Notes: generated by a model from the letters alone, not told the origin. 64,000 bases of DNA from LMUY01 sp964247705 (GCA_964247705.1 CAXTVQ010000018.1:7453-71452); one strand, 5' to 3'; positions 8,644-18,394 are shown, numbered from the stretch's first letter. A program made the numbers and translations.

Positions 8644-10134
8644 TCATGGCTTCCGCCCGAACACCCGGTGCCGGAACGCCAGCGCCTCCGCCACGTCCAT
8701 CCGCCGCACCACCGGCACCCGCCCAAGATCCGCGATCGTCCGCGCCACCCGCAGCACCCGGGTGAACCCTCGTGCTGACAACCGCAACTTCTCGGCCGCC
8801 TGCTCCGCCAGCGCCCGCGCCTCGGGCTGCAGCTCCATCGCACTCACATCGGCCTCCGCGTTCACCGCCCCACGCTCGCGCTGTATCTGACGCGCGGCTG
8901 CGACCCGCGCCGCCACCGCCGCACTCGGCTCGCCCGCGGGCGCCCGGCTCAGCTCCGCAGGGCCGATCGGCTGCACCTGCACCGTCATGTCGATGCGGTC
9001 CAGCAGCGGTCCGCTGATCCGGCTCAGATAATCCTCTCCGCAACGCGGCGCCTTGCCGCACTCGCGCGAAGGGTCGCCGAGATGGCCGCACCGGCACGGG
9101 TTCATCGCCGCGATCAACTGGAACCGCGCCGGGTATGTCACGTGCGCCGCAGCCCGCGCCACCGTCGTCCGCCCGGTCTCGAGCGGTGTGCGCAACGCTT
9201 CCAATGCCGGGCGCGGAAACTCCGGCAACTCGTCCAGGAACAGCACACCACGATGCGCGAGGCTCACCTCGCCCGGCCGCGCGCGCTGCCCGCCCCCGGT
9301 CAGCGCCGCCGGGCTGGCCGAGTGGTGCGGCTCGCGGTACGGCGGCCGCTTGATCATCAACCCCCCGGTCAGCATTCCTGCAACCGAGTGGATCGTGCTC
9401 ACCTCCAGCGCCTCCCCCGGCGTCAGGTCCGGCAGCAATCCCGGCAGCCGGCACGCCAGCATCGACTTGCCGGCGCCCGGCGGCCCCACCAGCAACAGAT
9501 TATGCCCGCCGCCCGCAGCCACCTCCACCGCCCGCTTGGCCGCTTCCATCCCCTTCACGTCCGCCATGTCCGGCCCGGCCAGCAGGTCCGCCACCCCGGC
9601 GGGAAGCGGCGGCGTCATCACCTGCGTGCCCCGGAAATGGTTGACCGCGCACAGCAGGTTCGGCAGCGCCAGCACCTGGATCTGCCCAGCCCACGCCGCC
9701 TCGCCGCCCTGCGACGCCGGGCAAATCAGCCCCAACCCGCGCGCCGAGGCCCCGATCGCCGCCGGCAGCACGCCGGCCACGGGGTTCAGCGTCCCATCCA
9801 GCGACAACTCGCCAAGGGCGGCGAACTCGGCCAGATCCTCCCGCGGCAGCACGTCCATCGCCGCCAGCACGCACAGCGCGATCGGCAGGTCGAAGTGGCT
9901 GCCTTCCTTCAGCAGGTCCGCCGGCGCCAGGTTGATCAGCACCCGGCGCGGCGGCAAGGCCAGCCCCATCGCCGTCAGTGCCGCCCGCACCCGCTCCCGC
10001 GCTTCGCCGACCGCCTTGTCCGGCAGCCCGACCACCAGGAACGCGGGCAAGCCGCTCGACACCTGGACCTGAACCTCGACCGGCACCGCCTCCACCCCGG
10101 CAAACGCAAAAGACTGGACGCGGGCCAAGCTCAT
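8644..10134 (-). CDS. comM: ComM/YifB-family Mg chelatase-like AAA+ ATPase
   Basis: 496 aa. ComM is a hexameric branch-migration helicase that helps integrate incoming DNA in transformable bacteria and is widespread beyond them. The N-terminal ChlI/Lon-C-like domain (about 20-180) precedes the AAA+ core: Walker A GPPGAGKS at 217-224, Walker B in GVLFLDELPEF, and the C-terminal Mg_chelatase_C helix bundle. Zinc-like cysteines (CRCGH, CGKAPRCGED) sit in the insertion typical of ComM. The ATG at 10134 begins the family-conserved MSLARVQSFAFAG. It follows the deacetylase gene on the same strand by 22 nt. Confidence 0.93.
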   Translation of the reverse strand: MSLARVQSFAFAGVEAVPVEVQVQVSSGLPAFLVVGLPDKAVGEARERVRAALTAMGLALPPRRVLINLAPADLLKEGSHFDLPIALCVLAAMDVLPREDLAEFAALGELSLDGTLNPVAGVLPAAIGASARGLGLICPASQGGEAAWAGQIQVLALPNLLCAVNHFRGTQVMTPPLPAGVADLLAGPDMADVKGMEAAKRAVEVAAGGGHNLLLVGPPGAGKSMLACRLPGLLPDLTPGEALEVSTIHSVAGMLTGGLMIKRPPYREPHHSASPAALTGGGQRARPGEVSLAHRGVLFLDELPEFPRPALEALRTPLETGRTTVARAAAHVTYPARFQLIAAMNPCRCGHLGDPSRECGKAPRCGEDYLSRISGPLLDRIDMTVQVQPIGPAELSRAPAGEPSAAVAARVAAARQIQRERGAVNAEADVSAMELQPEARALAEQAAEKLRLSARGFTRVLRVARTIADLGRVPVVRRMDVAEALAFRHRVFGRKP

Positions 10135-10156
10135 GACGCTCGTGCCAGTGCGGCAC

Positions 10157-11188
10157 TCATCCTCGGAACGCGGACAAGAACGCCTGCAGCAGGGTCCCAA
10201 GCGCCTCGACGTTGTAGCCGCCCTCCTGGATGAACGCCGCCGGCAAGGCCAGCCGCCCGATCGCCGCTCCCGCCCGGGCAAACCCCTCCGCCGACACCGA
10301 AAGGAAATTGAGCGGCTCGTCGCGCGAAGCATCGAAGCCGAGGCTGACCACCAGCGCGTCCGCCCCGAACCGCTCGATGCTGCGCAACGCCGTCTCCAGC
10401 GCCGCCAGCCAACCGAGGTCCCCGGTCCCGGCTGCCAGCGGAAAATTACGGTTGAAGCCGATCCCGGCGCCCCCGCCCAACTCGTCGGCATGGCCCACGA
10501 ACCAGGGGTAGTAACCCGCCGGGTCACCGTGGATGGAGGTGAACAGCACGTCGTCCCGCGACCAGAAGATGCCCTGCGTGCCGTTGCCGTGGTGGCTGTC
10601 GATATCCAGCACCGCAACCCGGCGCGCGCCGTGCTCGATCAGCCGTTCGACCGCCAGCGCCGCGTTGTTCAGGTAGCAGTGCCCCCCCGCCCGCGCCGCA
10701 TAGGCATGATGCCCCGGCGGCCGGCACAGCGCGTAGCAGTCGCGGTTGCACGCGGCCTCGTCCGCCGCGGCCAGGGCGCAGGCGGCCGCCGCGGCGATCG
10801 ACGGCCAGCTCTCCGCTCCGATCGGGCACGCCGCATCGGCCGAGAACCAACCGGCACGCCCGATGACGGAACTCGGCGGGCGGGCGCCGGTCAGCAGCAT
10901 CTCGGGCGAAGGATGCATGTTGGCGACCACCTCGGGCCCGGCATCCTCCATCGCCGACCAATCCGCCGCGGCGCATTCGAGCCAGTCGAGGTAGTCCGCC
11001 GAGTGCACACGCTCGAGCGCGCCGCGGCTGCTGGGCGTGGGCGCGGTGACGTCCAGGCCCATCGCCTCGCATCCGGCGAGCAGCGATCGGGCACGGGCTG
11101 GCGTTTCGAAATTACTGCGGACCTGGCCGCGTTGCAGAAAGAAGCGCGGCGCGTGAGCCAACTGCGCCGGATCCCAAAATGCCTTCAA
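10157..11188 (-). CDS. Histone deacetylase family protein (class II HDAC/acetylpolyamine amidohydrolase type)
   Basis: 343 aa from a TTG at 11188 preceded by GGAGG at 9-nt spacing; longer in-frame starts run into the neighbouring promoter. Zn hydrolase of the arginase-deacetylase fold: RPPGHHA (His160/161), DIDSHHGNGT with Zn ligands D197 and H199, and GFDASRDEP carrying the third Zn-binding Asp. Bacterial members deacetylate acetylated lysines, polyamines or acetoin-related substrates; which applies here is unknown. Divergent from the binding protein at 11262 with about 70 nt between starts. Confidence 0.9.
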   Translation of the reverse strand: MKAFWDPAQLAHAPRFFLQRGQVRSNFETPARARSLLAGCEAMGLDVTAPTPSSRGALERVHSADYLDWLECAAADWSAMEDAGPEVVANMHPSPEMLLTGARPPSSVIGRAGWFSADAACPIGAESWPSIAAAAACALAAADEAACNRDCYALCRPPGHHAYAARAGGHCYLNNAALAVERLIEHGARRVAVLDIDSHHGNGTQGIFWSRDDVLFTSIHGDPAGYYPWFVGHADELGGGAGIGFNRNFPLAAGTGDLGWLAALETALRSIERFGADALVVSLGFDASRDEPLNFLSVSAEGFARAGAAIGRLALPAAFIQEGGYNVEALGTLLQAFLSAFRG

Positions 11189-11261
11189 ACGTACCGTCCT
11201 CCGTGATGCGCGCACGCTAATGCGTTTCAACGGTGTCCGAAACCGGCTAGCGTCGCCTTCG

Positions 11262-12728
11262 ATGCGCCTCTCGCGACGAACCCTGCTGCAAAGCGTCGGC
11301 GCATTGCCGTTCGCCGCAGCCTCACGCGCCCACGCGGCGGCAGCGCCCGTTCTGGTCTGTCTCCTGGCAGCCGACCCCACGGTGCTGATCCCGGGCGTCT
11401 CGGCCGCGTTCGCCACCCGGTTCGTCGGCAGCAAGCTCTATCGCGGGCTGATGCGCTGGGAGCCGGATGGCAGACTGGAGCCGGACCTCGCCGCCGCCGC
11501 CGCCGTCTCGGCCGACGCGTTGACCTACCTCTTCCGCCTGCAGCCCGGGCTCATCTGGCATGACAGCGGCGGGCTGGACGCGGCGGACGTCGTGTTCTCG
11601 CTCACGAAGTTCCACGCAGCGTTGCAGCCCGGTTTGCAACTGGACCGCATCCGGGTGGAGGCGCCGGACGCGCAATCCATCGCCATCCACCTGACCGAAC
11701 CCGGCCACTTGCCCATGGCGGCGCTGACCGGCCTCTCGCTGCCGATCGTGCCGCAGCACGTCCACGACGTCCCGGGCTGGGCGCTCGACCCGCGAACGAC
11801 GCCCCCTGTCGGTTCGGGGCCGTTCCGCATGGACGGTTGGCTGCACCTGGTGCGGTTCGACTGGTATGTCGGCCCGAAGCCCGCGCTGGAGGCGTTTGCG
11901 TGCAGGGTCGTGCCGGGTGCGGCCGCCCAACTGGCGCTTGCCGGCCCTGATGCGCCGTCGGATACGGCGCTGCTGATCACGGGAGACGCCGTCGGCCTCG
12001 CTTCGGTTCGCCGCTTCCGTCTGCTGCCGAACATGGCGGTCGAGGCGGCGTATCCCCCCGCCGACCGTTCGCTGGCGGGCCTGCGCCTCAATCCGGCCGT
12101 CAAGCCTCTGGATCTCGAGGCGGTGAGGCTCGCTTTGGCCTGCGCGATCGACCGGGCCCGCATCCTGCGCGATGCCTGGTCGGGGATCGGCCATGTCGCG
12201 ACCGGCCCGTTGCTCGCCGGCACTCCCGGACGCAACGACGACGCCGTGCTCCCCGACTATGCTCCGCGTGACGCGTCCGACCGTCTGAACGCCGCCGGCT
12301 TGCGACCGCGCGACGACGGTATGCGGGCGAGCCTGACCTACCTGCACCCGCCCGAGCCACCCTGGAGCACGCTGTTTGCGATCTTGCGCATCTCGCTCGG
12401 CCAAATCGGCATCGATCTATCGGCGGAGCCCGTGCCAGCCGACGAATGGGCTCGCCGGGTTGCCATCGGCGACTACCAGATCACCGGCTTCTGCACCGCT
12501 CAAACAGGGGACCCGGCAGCGGACATGGGGGCTTACGCGGCCGCGCTGCCTGACCTCGAGCCGCTACTTGCCGGCGGCCAAACGGGATTGCACGACGCGC
12601 AGGCCCTGCTATCGGCGAAGATGCCCCGACTTTGGCTGGTCGAACCAGGAGTTCCTGTCGTGCGCGACAAGCGCATTCGCCTGCCCAGCGGCGTGCTCGG
12701 CAGCTTCGCAGACGCCGCCGTGAGCTAG
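11262..12728 (+). CDS. ABC transporter substrate-binding protein, family 5 (peptide/nickel type)
   Basis: 488 aa. The Tat-like signal peptide SRRTLLQSVGALPFAAASRAHA suggests folded export. Family-5 architecture is visible: SKLYRGLMRWEPDGRLEPDLA near the N-terminus, TYLFRLQPGLIWHDSGGLDAADVVFS, and VGSGPFRM. It is slightly short and divergent at the C-terminus (family usually 500-540 aa). No permease or ATPase genes are adjacent, so it is an orphan or works with a distant transporter. The ATG at 11262 was chosen because it gives a clean signal peptide; the frame opens at 11220. Confidence 0.85.
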   Translation: MRLSRRTLLQSVGALPFAAASRAHAAAAPVLVCLLAADPTVLIPGVSAAFATRFVGSKLYRGLMRWEPDGRLEPDLAAAAAVSADALTYLFRLQPGLIWHDSGGLDAADVVFSLTKFHAALQPGLQLDRIRVEAPDAQSIAIHLTEPGHLPMAALTGLSLPIVPQHVHDVPGWALDPRTTPPVGSGPFRMDGWLHLVRFDWYVGPKPALEAFACRVVPGAAAQLALAGPDAPSDTALLITGDAVGLASVRRFRLLPNMAVEAAYPPADRSLAGLRLNPAVKPLDLEAVRLALACAIDRARILRDAWSGIGHVATGPLLAGTPGRNDDAVLPDYAPRDASDRLNAAGLRPRDDGMRASLTYLHPPEPPWSTLFAILRISLGQIGIDLSAEPVPADEWARRVAIGDYQITGFCTAQTGDPAADMGAYAAALPDLEPLLAGGQTGLHDAQALLSAKMPRLWLVEPGVPVVRDKRIRLPSGVLGSFADAAVS

Positions 12729-12734
12729 AGGGCA

Positions 12735-12938
12735 CTAAACCGTCGGGGTGCCAGCAGTCGCCATTCGCTCGGACAAGGCCCGCAACGCATCGCGCCACCG
12801 CCGGGTGGCTTCGCGTTGCTCGGCAAGGGCGGTGGACAGGTTGGTCAATGCATCGCTCAGCCGCTGCGCCGACCGCAGCAAGTCACTCTGGCGGCGGACT
12901 GGGAAAGCGATGATTTCGGCGCTGTTGGATGGATCCAT
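12735..12938 (-). CDS. Small uncharacterised helical protein
   Basis: 67 aa. Begins MDPSNSAEIIAFPVRR, then a single amphipathic helix rich in Leu, Ala, Arg and Glu (about residues 19-58), suggestive of a coiled-coil oligomer. No signal peptide, membrane span or known domain that I recognise. It has its own AT-rich upstream region with a TTAACT/AGTTAA inverted repeat and is convergent with the 11262 binding-protein gene. Considered real because of codon usage like its neighbours and a plausible promoter; function unknown. Confidence 0.6.
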   Translation of the reverse strand: MDPSNSAEIIAFPVRRQSDLLRSAQRLSDALTNLSTALAEQREATRRWRDALRALSERMATAGTPTV

Positions 12939-12945
12939 GGGCTCA

Positions 12946-12970
12946 TTAACTCCGTCTGACGATTAGTTAA
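12946..12970 (-). promoter_or_regulatory. AT-rich inverted repeat upstream of the 67-aa gene
   Basis: TTAACT (12946-12951) and AGTTAA (12965-12970) form an inverted repeat inside an unusually AT-rich stretch (about 12941-13015), 8 nt before the start codon of the 67-aa gene. Possible operator or promoter; no factor can be named. Confidence 0.35.
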
Positions 12971-13021
12971 CGAAGTTTGTGGTCCAAGAAAAGAGATTTT
13001 TTAGGTAATCAGGACAGCCTG

Positions 13022-13489
13022 TCAGAGATTGACGATATGCACGTTGAACAAACGCAGCACGAGCACCGCAGCCAGGATCGTGATCACCACGGCCGATAAG
13101 CCATAGCGCAGGGCCATGTAGCCGGACGGCATCATCCCGACTTTGGCCGCGCGCGCTTCCACCACGGTCAACCCGGCGAAGCCAACGACAAGCAGCGCCA
13201 ACCCCGCCTCGACGCTCACCGCCACGACCAGCAGCAGCGCCACCCACCCCACCAGCGACGGCACGACGCCGAGCCCGATGCGCGCCCGCTCCCCTCGGCC
13301 GGACGGCTCCGGCAGCGCGAAGCCCCAGTGCACGCCACCGAGGAAGGCCAGGATCACGGCGCCGTACGCGGCCAGGGCCTGCGCCGCCGGGTTTCCGTAA
13401 TTGCTGACCGCGCCGTAGCCGCAGACCGCGAAGGGGATCAACCCGGCAATGCCGAGCACGAGAGCCAAAGGGGGAAGAGTGCGTCGCAT
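13022..13489 (-). CDS. DUF3429 membrane protein
   Basis: 155 aa from the ATG at 13489 (a TTG at 13498 is possible). Four to five membrane spans. Family signatures: PFAVCGYGAV in the first span and FLGGVHWGFAL in the second, which define DUF3429, a conserved inner-membrane protein of unknown role in Proteobacteria. Divergently transcribed from the CorC-type gene with 61 nt between starts. Confidence 0.82.
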   Translation of the reverse strand: MRRTLPPLALVLGIAGLIPFAVCGYGAVSNYGNPAAQALAAYGAVILAFLGGVHWGFALPEPSGRGERARIGLGVVPSLVGWVALLLVVAVSVEAGLALLVVGFAGLTVVEARAAKVGMMPSGYMALRYGLSAVVITILAAVLVLRLFNVHIVNL

Positions 13490-13550
13490 GCCGCGCAATG
13501 TGGCATCCGAGGGGCCACGACGCGATAGTCAGGACGAGATAGGATGCGCC

Positions 13551-14849
13551 ATGGGACCCGGCCTCGAAATCATACTCGCTCTCCTGCTCATCCTGCTGAA
13601 CGGCGTCTTCGCCCTCAGCGAACTGGCCCTGGTGTCGGTGCGGCGCGCCCGCCTCATGGTGCTGCAGCGCAAGGGCGTCCCTGGCGCCACCGCCGCCCTG
13701 GACCTGGCGGAGGACCCGCAGCGCTTCCTGCCCACCGTGCAGGTCGGCATGACGCTGATCGGCATCCTTACCGGCACCATCGGCGGCGCGCGGCTGGCCG
13801 AGCGGCTGACCCCGGTGCTGGACCGCGTGCCACTGCTGCAACCTCTGTCGGCCGAGCTTTCCCTCCTGATCGTGGTGCTGATCACCACCTACCTGACCCT
13901 GGTGATCGGCGAACTCGTGCCCAAGCAACTCGCGCTGCGGCAGCCGGAGGTCGTCGCCGCCCGCATCGCCCGCCCGCTCAAGGCATTGAGCCGCGCCGTC
14001 ACCCCCTTCGTCTGGGCGCTCGGCCTCTCGACCTCCCTGGTGTTGCGCCTGTTCGGGCACCACCGCGCGGCGGCGCAAACCGTCACGGAGGAAGAACTGA
14101 AGGCATTGCTCGCCGAGGGCGCCCAGATCGGCGTGCTCGAGGCCGGCGAGCGGGAGATGATCGAGCGCGTGCTCCGCCTGGCCGACAAGCCCGTCCGCGC
14201 CATCATGACCCCCCGCAACGAAATCGCTTTCATCGACCGCACCGACCCGCGCCGCGACATCGTCCAGGCGCTCAAGGCCGCGCCGCACAGCCGCTTCGTG
14301 GTGTGCGAGCGGTCGGTCGACAACGTGGTCGGCGTCATCCAGGCGAAGGACATCCTGGACCGCCTGCTCGCGGGTGGGGACCTCTCCGTTTCCGCCACCT
14401 TGCGCCAACCGATGGTGGTGCCGGACACGATCTCCGCCCTGGACGCACTCGAGCGGTTGAAGGCGGACCCGCTCGGCCTGGCCCTGGTCATGGACGAGTA
14501 CGGCAGTTTCGAGGGCGTGGTCACCGCGGCCGACGTGCTGGAAGCCATCGTCGGCGACGCGAGCGACACGAAACCGGACCCGGCGCATGGCGCATCGCAG
14601 GCGCCGGGCAGCCTGGTCGTGGACGGGATGATGCCGGTGGACGAGTTGAAAGACCGCCTGTCCCTGCCGGATCTGCCGGCGGAGGGCAGCTATCACACGA
14701 CGGCCGGATTGCTGCTGGCGTTGCTGCGCCGGGTGCCGCGTGTGGGCGACAAGGTGGTGTTCGCCGGCTGGCTGTTCGAGGTGCAGGCGGTGGACGGCCG
14801 CCGGGTGGAGCGGGTGCGGGCAAGCCGTGAAGTGCTGGCCGATAGCTAA
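13551..14849 (+). CDS. HlyC/CorC (CNNM/MpfA) family membrane protein with CBS pair
   Basis: 432 aa. N-terminal DUF21/CNNM membrane domain (about 1-195) opens GPGLEIILALLLILLNGVFA and contains ELALVSVRRARL and LVIGELVPKQLALRQPE. A CBS pair (about 205-330) includes VMDEYGSFEGVVTAADVLEAIVG, and the C-terminal CorC_HlyC domain (about 340-428) includes ELKDRLSLPDLPAEGSYHTTAGLLL. Homologues are Mg2+ exporters or regulators; the name hemolysin is historical. The frame opens at 13449, but the conserved membrane domain starts at the ATG at 13551. Confidence 0.92.
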   Translation: MGPGLEIILALLLILLNGVFALSELALVSVRRARLMVLQRKGVPGATAALDLAEDPQRFLPTVQVGMTLIGILTGTIGGARLAERLTPVLDRVPLLQPLSAELSLLIVVLITTYLTLVIGELVPKQLALRQPEVVAARIARPLKALSRAVTPFVWALGLSTSLVLRLFGHHRAAAQTVTEEELKALLAEGAQIGVLEAGEREMIERVLRLADKPVRAIMTPRNEIAFIDRTDPRRDIVQALKAAPHSRFVVCERSVDNVVGVIQAKDILDRLLAGGDLSVSATLRQPMVVPDTISALDALERLKADPLGLALVMDEYGSFEGVVTAADVLEAIVGDASDTKPDPAHGASQAPGSLVVDGMMPVDELKDRLSLPDLPAEGSYHTTAGLLLALLRRVPRVGDKVVFAGWLFEVQAVDGRRVERVRASREVLADS

Positions 14850-14951
14850 CCCGCCTGCGGGGTCGCTTGCCCGGGCCAAGCTGACTGCCGGCCCTTCCGT
14901 ACCGCCGATCGCACGGCCATGTTCCTCTCTGCCTTTGGAGCGAAGACCGCC

Positions 14952-17000
14952 ATGACCGCCGCCGCACCCACCCCGGCCTTGCCCAGCTTCTCCGCACCCG
15001 ACGAGGATCCCTGGCTCTGGCTGGAGGACATCGAGGGTCCGCGCGCCACCGCCTGGGCGGACGAGCAGACGGCGGCCACGCTGCGCCGATACGGCGGACC
15101 ACAGTACGAAGCCGACCGCGACACCCTCCGCGCCCTGCTGGACCGCCCGGACAACCTGCCGGTGCCAGCCCGGCGTGGCGGCCTGCTCTACAACATCTGG
15201 AAGGACGCCGACCACCCGCGCGGCCTCTGGCGCCGCACCACGCTTGCCTCCTACCGGACGGAGGCGCCCGAGTGGGACGTGCTGCTGGACCTGGACGCCC
15301 TGGCGGCGTCCGAGGGCGAGGACTGGGTGTGGGGCGGCTCCAGCACCCTCCTGCCGGACCACGGCCGCGCCATCCTCCGCCTCTCCCGCGGCGGCAGCGA
15401 CGCCGTGGTGCTGCGCGAGTTCGACCTCGGCACGCGCCGCTTCGTGCCGGACGGGTTCACCCTGCCCGAAGCCAAGGGCAACGCCGACTGGGTCGATCGC
15501 GACACGCTGCTGCTGTCCTCGGCCGGGCTGGGCGCCACCGCGTCCGGCTACGCCAACACCGTCCGGCTATGGCGGCGCGGCGAAGCCCCCTCGGAGCCGA
15601 TCTTCACCGCGCAACCCGGCAGCATGATGGTCTTCGGCGACTACGAGCGCGCCGCCGACCGGTTCTGGTTCTCGGAGATGACCGATTTCATCAATCACAC
15701 CTCCCATATCGGCGACCGTACCGGACCGAAGCAGCGTCTCGACCTGCCCACCGACGCCGGCTTCCTGCACGACCGCGGCTGGGTCGCGATCCGGCCCCGC
15801 TCCCCCTGGACGGTCGCCGGCCAGACCTACGCCCCGGACACGGTGCTCGGCATCGCGCTGAGCGCGTTCCTGGCCGGCGACCGCAGCTTCACCATCCTGT
15901 TCGAACCCGCCGAGCGCCGGGCGCTGCAGGGTATAAGCTGGGTGGGCGGCGCGCTCCTGATCAGCGTGCTGGACGAGCTGCGCCCCGTCTTCACCCTGGT
16001 CGAACCCGGCGCCTGGACCCGGCGTGCGCTCGACGGCCTGCCGCAAACCGGCACCGCCAGCGCCTGGGGCTTCGACGTCGCGGAGGACGAGGCGGACGGC
16101 ACCTTGCTCGCCATGGTGCAGGACCCGCTCACCCCGCCCACCCTGCTGCTGGTCCCCCCGGGTCTGGCCGCACCCACCGTGCTGAAGCGCACCCCGCCCG
16201 CCTACGATGCCACCGGCATCGTGGTGACCCGGCACGAAGCGGTCTCTATCGACGGCGAGCGCATTCCCTACGTCCAGGCCGGCCCCCCGGGCGAAACGGG
16301 CGACGCCCCGGTGCACATGACCGGCTACGGCGGCTTCCGCATCTCGAGCCTGCCGTATTACGCCATGCGTACCGGCAAGCTCTGGATCGAGCGCGGCGGC
16401 ACCACCGTGCTGGCCAACATCCGCGGCGGCGGCGAATTCGGCACGCGCTGGCACGAGGCCGGCCGCCGCGAGGGCAAGCGCCTCACCCACGACGATTTCG
16501 CCGCCGTCGCCGCGGACCTGGTGCGCCGCGGCGTCACCCGCCCCGGCCGGATCGCGGCGGAGGGCGGCTCCAACGGCGGGCTGCTCATCGCCAACATGCT
16601 GACCCGCTACCCCGAGCGCTTCGGCGCCCTGTTCTGCACCATCCCGCTGATCGACATGCGCCGCTACACCCAGCTCCTGGCCGGCGCGAGCTGGATCGCC
16701 GAATACGGGGACCCGGCGAACCCGGCGGATTGGGCGTTCCTCGGCCCGATCTCCGCCTATCACGCCGCCGAACCCGGCCGCGCCTACCCGCCGATCCTCC
16801 TCGCCACCGCCCGCAAGGATGACCGCGTCCACCCCGGCCACGCCCGCAAGATGGCCGCCAAGCTGCAAGCCATGGGCTACGACGCGCATTTCTACGAACC
16901 GGCCGCCGGCGGCCACGGCTACGGCAAGGACAACGCCGAAGTGGCCGCCTTCTCCGCCCTCGGCATCAGCTTCCTGCGCCAAGCCATCGGCTGGGCCTAG
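14952..17000 (+). CDS. Prolyl oligopeptidase family serine peptidase (S9)
   Basis: 682 aa, the usual S9A length. The N-terminal DEDPWLWLEDI motif and beta-propeller (to about residue 410) gate the alpha/beta-hydrolase domain. Catalytic Ser about 539 in GGSNGGLL, Asp about 623 in KDDRVHPGHA, His about 655 in GGHGYGKD. There is no signal peptide, so it is predicted cytoplasmic and would cut short proline-containing peptides. ATG 14952 is preceded by GGAG; an in-frame ATG at 14919 lacks a ribosome-binding site. Confidence 0.92.
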   Translation: MTAAAPTPALPSFSAPDEDPWLWLEDIEGPRATAWADEQTAATLRRYGGPQYEADRDTLRALLDRPDNLPVPARRGGLLYNIWKDADHPRGLWRRTTLASYRTEAPEWDVLLDLDALAASEGEDWVWGGSSTLLPDHGRAILRLSRGGSDAVVLREFDLGTRRFVPDGFTLPEAKGNADWVDRDTLLLSSAGLGATASGYANTVRLWRRGEAPSEPIFTAQPGSMMVFGDYERAADRFWFSEMTDFINHTSHIGDRTGPKQRLDLPTDAGFLHDRGWVAIRPRSPWTVAGQTYAPDTVLGIALSAFLAGDRSFTILFEPAERRALQGISWVGGALLISVLDELRPVFTLVEPGAWTRRALDGLPQTGTASAWGFDVAEDEADGTLLAMVQDPLTPPTLLLVPPGLAAPTVLKRTPPAYDATGIVVTRHEAVSIDGERIPYVQAGPPGETGDAPVHMTGYGGFRISSLPYYAMRTGKLWIERGGTTVLANIRGGGEFGTRWHEAGRREGKRLTHDDFAAVAADLVRRGVTRPGRIAAEGGSNGGLLIANMLTRYPERFGALFCTIPLIDMRRYTQLLAGASWIAEYGDPANPADWAFLGPISAYHAAEPGRAYPPILLATARKDDRVHPGHARKMAAKLQAMGYDAHFYEPAAGGHGYGKDNAEVAAFSALGISFLRQAIGWA

Positions 17001-17017
17001 AAGCCGACCTGTCTTCG

Positions 17018-17055
17018 CCCTCTCCCGCCTGCGGGAGAGGGCCGGGGTGAGGGGG
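17018..17055. repeat. REP-like palindromic element
   Basis: Perfect 11-bp arms CCCTCTCCCGC (17018-17028) and GCGGGAGAGGG (17031-17041) followed by GGGGTGAGGG. It lies just after the peptidase gene. Similar GC-clamped, CCCTCCC-type palindromes recur at 23755, 34971-35066 and 44221. Confidence 0.7.
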
Positions 17056-17155
17056 CCGCCCGCAGGATCGGCGGCCCGTGCCACAACCCAGCCCCGCGTT
17101 GCCCCGCCCGCCCGCCGGCGCTACCCCTCTGCAACCATTTCCCGAGACCTGCCCC

Positions 17156-18394
17156 ATGGCCGCCCTTTCCCTCAGCAAGGACAAGATCCGCATCCTCCTC
17201 CTCGAGGGCGTGCACGACAGCGCCGTCGCCCTCCTGCGGGAGGCGGGGTACAGCGCCATCGACCACCGCCCCAAGGCGCTCGACGGCGCCGCCCTGAGCG
17301 ATGCCCTGCACGGCGTCCACATCCTGGGCATCCGCTCCCGCACCCAGCTCACCGAGGCGGTGTTCGCTGCAGCCAACCGCCTGATGGTCGTCGGCTGCTT
17401 CAGCGTCGGCACCAACCAGGTCGAACTCGAGGCGGCGCGGGGCAGGGGCATCCCCGTCTTCAACGCCCCCTTCTCCAACACCCGCAGCGTGGCCGAGCTG
17501 GTGATCGGCGAGATCGTCATGCTGCTGCGCCGGATCACCCCGCGCTCCGCCGCCGCCCACGCCGGGAAATGGGACAAATCCGCCAGCGACAGCTTCGAGG
17601 TGCGCGGCAAGACGCTCGGCATCGTCGGCTACGGCTCGATCGGCAGCCAGCTCTCCACCCTCGCCGAGGCGATGGGCATGCGCGTGGTCTATTACGACGT
17701 GATCGACAAGCTGCGTCACGGCAACACGGAGCCCACCAGCAGCCTCAACCAACTGCTCGCCCAATCGGACGTGGTCAGCCTGCACGTGCCCGAGACGGCG
17801 GAGACCGCAGGCATGATCGGCGCCGGCCAGATCGCGGCGATGAAGCGCGGCGCCTACCTGATCAACAACAGCCGCGGCACCGTGGTGGACCTGGACGCGC
17901 TGCGCGACGCGCTGGTGCGCGGTCATCTGCTGGGCGCGGCGGTCGATGTGTTCCCGGTCGAGCCCGCGGGCGCCTCGGAGCCGTTCGTCACGCCGCTGCA
18001 GGGCCTGCCGAACGTGATCCTCACGCCGCATATCGGCGGCTCCACCAGCGAGGCGCAGGAGCGCATCGGCGCCGAGGTCGCGCATAAGCTGATCGACTAC
18101 AGCGACGCCGGGTCCACCCTGGGCGCGGTCAACTTCCCCCAGGTGCAACTGCCCGGCCGCCCGCGGGCGACGCGCTACGTCCACATCCACCAGAACGTCC
18201 CCGGCATCCTCGGCCGGGTGAACGGCGTGTTCTCCTCCCGCGGCCTGAACATCGCCGGCCAATATCTGCAAACGGACGGCGAGCTCGGCTACGTGGTGGT
18301 GGAGACGGCGACCGACACCGCGTGCGACGATTGCCTGGCGGAGCTGCGCGGCCTGGAGGGCACGATCCGGGCGCGGCTTATCCGCCGGGTGTAA
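17156..18394 (+). CDS. serA: D-3-phosphoglycerate dehydrogenase SerA (ACT-domain type)
   Basis: 412 aa, the E. coli-type form. Oxidises 3-phosphoglycerate to 3-phosphohydroxypyruvate with NAD, the first committed step of serine synthesis. Substrate-domain motif GIRSRTQLTE, Rossmann GYGSIGSQLSTLAEAMG (about 158-174), INNSRGTVVD, and catalytic His in TPHIGGSTSEAQERIG. The C-terminal ACT domain (about 340-412, VPGILGRVNGVF) is the serine feedback site in the family. The ATG at 17156 starts MAALSLSKDKIRILLLEGVH; the open frame upstream is within the repeat region. Confidence 0.96.
   Translation: MAALSLSKDKIRILLLEGVHDSAVALLREAGYSAIDHRPKALDGAALSDALHGVHILGIRSRTQLTEAVFAAANRLMVVGCFSVGTNQVELEAARGRGIPVFNAPFSNTRSVAELVIGEIVMLLRRITPRSAAAHAGKWDKSASDSFEVRGKTLGIVGYGSIGSQLSTLAEAMGMRVVYYDVIDKLRHGNTEPTSSLNQLLAQSDVVSLHVPETAETAGMIGAGQIAAMKRGAYLINNSRGTVVDLDALRDALVRGHLLGAAVDVFPVEPAGASEPFVTPLQGLPNVILTPHIGGSTSEAQERIGAEVAHKLIDYSDAGSTLGAVNFPQVQLPGRPRATRYVHIHQNVPGILGRVNGVFSSRGLNIAGQYLQTDGELGYVVVETATDTACDDCLAELRGLEGTIRARLIRRV

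Noticed and set aside
10164..10187. GAAC repeat upstream of comM as a LexA box
   Set aside because: The two GAAC half-sites are 8 nt apart, not 7, and lie inside the deacetylase gene's 3' end; does not fit the operator consensus.
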